This document shows, piece by piece, positions 16,804 through 18,580 of a stretch of DNA of 18,580 nucleotides. The stretch is from assembly GCA_036939755.1 (NCBI GenBank), contig JALLAZ010000248.1:1-18580 (forward strand), in the 5' to 3' direction. The DNA is from Stephanodiscus triporus. Lineage: Eukaryota > Bacillariophyta > Thalassiosirophyceae > Thalassiosirales > Thalassiosiraceae. Position 1 is the first letter of the stretch. Every line of letters starts with the position of its first letter. The notes under the pieces were generated by a model. The model did not search any database. It had not been told where the DNA came from and was given only the letters and a program-made list of their open reading frames with translations. The position numbers and the translations under genes were made by a program.

Positions 16804-17452
16804 ATGATGATGGACTCTTGTCATTATGAATAATAATGCCTAAACACCTATCTAGCCCGTTTATGATTGACGCTGAGAATCTCGATGCTTTTCCATCGAA
16901 TACTGTGTTGTAATTTCGAAGACACCGGGTGAGGGATGATGATGGGCAAGTATCGTTGAGAATGTCGCGAATGCTGATTTTATGATGTTCTATTATATAG
17001 AGATGAGAGAGGCATCACTAAGTATGTGCAGTAATTATTGCTGTTGGTGAAATACTCACGCGAGCATTAAATATATTCTCCTTATCCTATTCTAGTCGAT
17101 GCAATCCCTCGTCTAATCATCACATCCGAATATCATCATGGTGACACCCCTAGCCTGGAAACCCTCCTTATGCGCATCCTCGCACCGTCAATCAATTGCG
17201 GACTGTCAAATAAGGCCATCAAGTAAACAATTATTATTCTCCACCGAGACAAAACGAACTTTCCAATATTATCTCAAGATGACACGGAGACCGTGTTAAC
17301 GGAGGAGTCAATCGTCGAAGATGGGATCTAAAGCCGCGTTGGCGGCATTTCCCATTCGTGCAAAGGATGGCCGTCTCTCACCTGGGCTTGCCCCCCCCAA
17401 ACACCTCCGACGTTGAAGCATCGTGCGATAATATCCGAGGGCGAAGAATGAA
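16804..17452. other. Spacer between RPL5 and the secreted-protein gene
   Basis: It should hold the RPL5 3' UTR and, at the right, the 3' UTR of the minus-strand secreted-protein gene. Two short plus-strand frames occur (17138-17299 and 17320-17415, MGSKAALAAFPIRAKDGRLS and on). On the minus strand a frame ends NAANAALDPIFDD at 17308. None is convincing alone. 16804-17130 is A+T-rich and empty. Confidence 0.4.
17138..17299 (+). CDS. Possible small ORF or first exon, unrecognised
   Basis: A 53-codon frame starts at ATG 17138 (MVTPLAWKPSLCASSHRQSI) and ends at TAA 17297-17299. It has few acidic residues, several Arg/Lys/Ser and an LLFSTETKRTFQ stretch, so it resembles a mitochondrial targeting sequence and might be a first exon. 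No downstream partner exon was found. Chance is a real alternative. Confidence 0.15.
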   Translation: MVTPLAWKPSLCASSHRQSIADCQIRPSSKQLLFSTETKRTFQYYLKMTRRPC

Positions 17453-17971
17453 TTATTTTCGTCCGGTAGCAGAGAAATCTTCCGCTCGATCAGCTCTGTC
17501 AAACAGCAGAGTGAACTTTCCCCACGGCCTCGGCGGACCGAACGGACCAACGCACTCATCCAGCGGCAGAACGAACGAATCGTCTCCGTTGTGACCCATC
17601 GCATCGCCGCTGCCCTCCCCCCCCCTCCCCGCGCAGCTGCCGTCCCCGCTCCGATAAAACGTCCTCTTTATGTTGCCCATGATCATCTCGTCGAACACGT
17701 CCGAATCGCCCCACGATTCGTCGCCCGGGAAGAGGAAGCGGGCGTTGTAACACGCGTTCAGGGGGGTCGTGTACGCTCGGCATCCGCTCGTTCCCTCGTC
17801 GGCGACGTCGCAGGATTCGGATGCGCACATCAGCGTGCGGATTCTCCTCGCGAGCTGCGGAGAGGACGGCCGTTGCGAATCATTCTCGTCCGCAGTCACT
17901 GGGGACGTGCCACTTAGAAGGCAGAGAAAGACGAGGAGGGGTGGGACCTTCGCCATTGACGAGTTCATCAT
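17453..17971 (-). CDS. Small secreted cysteine-rich protein, unknown function
   Basis: A 172-aa protein that I cannot assign to a family. Residues 6-28 (MAKVPPLLVFLCLLSGTSPV and on to TADE) form a clear signal peptide. The mature part has six cysteines (49, 54, 64, 74, 113, 140), an even number that would suit three disulphides. Other features are PLNACYNARFLFPGDESWG (70-88), a glycine-rich loop (GRGGEGSGDAMGHNGDD, 115-131) and LPLDECVGPFGPPRPWGKF (135-153). No transmembrane anchor or retention signal follows, so secretion or cell-wall location is likely. Two ATG codons begin the frame (17971 and 17968), and Met6 is also possible. It shares a 112-bp divergent promoter with the BTB gene. Confidence 0.72.
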   Translation of the reverse strand: MMNSSMAKVPPLLVFLCLLSGTSPVTADENDSQRPSSPQLARRIRTLMCASESCDVADEGTSGCRAYTTPLNACYNARFLFPGDESWGDSDVFDEMIMGNIKRTFYRSGDGSCAGRGGEGSGDAMGHNGDDSFVLPLDECVGPFGPPRPWGKFTLLFDRADRAEDFSATGRK

Positions 17972-18083
17972 CTTGTGTGCTTTGTGTATGTGTATGCGTT
18001 GTGCCGGCTCTTATCTTGTTCTCTCTCTCGAAGAGCATAGATATCAGATATTGAGAGATAAAAAATAGCAAGTCGAGATTGAG
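17972..18083. promoter_or_regulatory. Compact 112-bp bidirectional promoter
   Basis: Only 112 bp separate the start codons of the divergent secreted-protein and BTB genes. The stretch has a TG-rich part (tgtgtgctttgtgtatgtgt), a CT run (gttctctctctcg) and an A+T-rich part (agatatcagatattgag). No TATA box is obvious. Confidence 0.5.
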
Positions 18084-18580
18084 ATGATGGAGGAGCTGAA
18101 GGTTGCTCGCAAACGCCTGAAAACAGCCCATGACAAACATGACCGAGATTATAACGTGATAATATCGGCGCTAAGTCAAATGGAGAGTAGGCTTGATGAA
18201 CGCTTACATGAGTTGAACCGCAAGAAACATGACATTGCCGAAGCAAATGGCAAACTAGATGCCGCACACGACGACCTCGTGGAAATCAATGCTGGCGGGA
18301 AAATCGTAGTTGCCAAGCGTTCTAACTTGACTCAAATACAAGGAACCAGGTTGGAGGCGTTGTTCTGTGGGCGATGGGATAAGAAGCTGTTGCGGGACAG
18401 CCACGGACGAATCTTCCTTGACGTGAACCCGACTTGTTTCCAAGCCATTGTCGATTATCTGAACGAGAGGATGATTTCATCCGAGGACAGTCCTCCGAGT
18501 CCTCCCAGCGTCGATGACGAGCGCACACACATTCTTCAATGCCAGCTTGAGTTGTTTGGGCTCTTGGATAAGGTGCCAAC
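18084..18580 (+). CDS. Coiled-coil plus KCTD-like BTB protein, 3' end outside window
   Basis: The frame starts at ATG 18084, preceded by an in-frame TAG at 18066, and runs off the right edge after 165 codons. Residues 1-65 form a charged coiled coil (MMEELKVARKRLKTAHDKHD and on). From about 66 follows a potassium-channel-tetramerisation type BTB fold: VEINAGGKIVVAKRSNLTQI (66-85), GTRLEALFCGRWDKKLLRDS (87-106), GRIFLDVNPTCFQAIVDYLN (108-127), then MISSEDSPPSPPSVDDE and LELFGLLDKVP. KCTD-type BTB domains oligomerise and often act as cullin-3 adaptors. I recall many diatom proteins with this exact style of BTB, some followed by other domains, but the rest of this one is not visible. Confidence 0.85.
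   Translation, partial: MMEELKVARKRLKTAHDKHDRDYNVIISALSQMESRLDERLHELNRKKHDIAEANGKLDAAHDDLVEINAGGKIVVAKRSNLTQIQGTRLEALFCGRWDKKLLRDSHGRIFLDVNPTCFQAIVDYLNERMISSEDSPPSPPSVDDERTHILQCQLELFGLLDKVP

Noticed and set aside
15835..16824. 329-codon minus-strand frame and two other plus frames over RPL5
   Set aside because: They are by-products of extreme third-position GC bias. Only the L5 frame matches a known protein.
1..18580. Mobile element, CRISPR array, viral or bacterial operon content
   Set aside because: No transposase, integrase, reverse transcriptase, terminal repeats, regular spacer repeats or phage-type genes were seen. The tandem SWEET genes are an ordinary gene duplication.

Overview
This window looks like nuclear DNA from a photosynthetic stramenopile, most probably a centric diatom of the Thalassiosirales type. 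Three things support this. The genes are eukaryotic (SEC61 alpha, CNOT2, LSM11-like, ribosomal protein L5). Spacers are short and there are few introns, all GT..AG. The right edge carries a KCTD-like BTB protein of a kind I recall as abundant in diatom genomes. The assignment rests on protein recognition only. I see no rRNA, tRNA, CRISPR array, transposase or virus-like gene.

Layout, left to right. 1-633 has no confident gene but carries two inverted E2F-like sites near the edge. 634-2450 (-) is SEC61 alpha in two exons. 2776-3089 (-) is a small, apparently frameshifted reading frame that I do not recognise. 3451-4860 (+) is the CCR4-NOT subunit NOT2 in two exons. 5220-6428 (+) is an LSM11-like Sm protein. 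6663-8628 (-) is a long coiled-coil protein in two exons. 8951-10615 (-) is a BioD/CobB-like P-loop protein. 10934-11737 and 12138-13010 (+) are tandem SWEET-type sugar transporters. 13048-14856 (-) is an RluA-type pseudouridine synthase with two SAP domains. 15475-16803 (+) is ribosomal protein L5 with an intron directly after the ATG. 17453-17971 (-) is a small secreted cysteine-rich protein. 18084 to the right edge (+) is the N-terminal part of a coiled-coil/BTB protein.

Several genes act in gene expression (RPL5, pseudouridine synthase, LSM11-like, NOT2) or protein export (SEC61), but nothing shows they are co-regulated. The synthase and RPL5 are divergent and share one intergenic region with two CACGTGACA boxes. 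The two SWEET genes are a tandem duplication with signs of later gene conversion. Convergent genes can be very tight (37 bp between stop codons at 13011-13047), and one divergent pair shares only 112 bp.

I found no convincing undescribed multi-gene system. The best leads are the LSM11-like protein (LSM11 is known from the animal U7 snRNP), the broken small gene at 2776-3149, the mosaic identity of the SWEET pair, two stop-free introns whose length is a multiple of three, a recurring TAC/GTA-rich promoter element, and the SAP-SAP-RluA fusion. A single N at 15799, beside long C runs, shows that the assembly is imperfect there.
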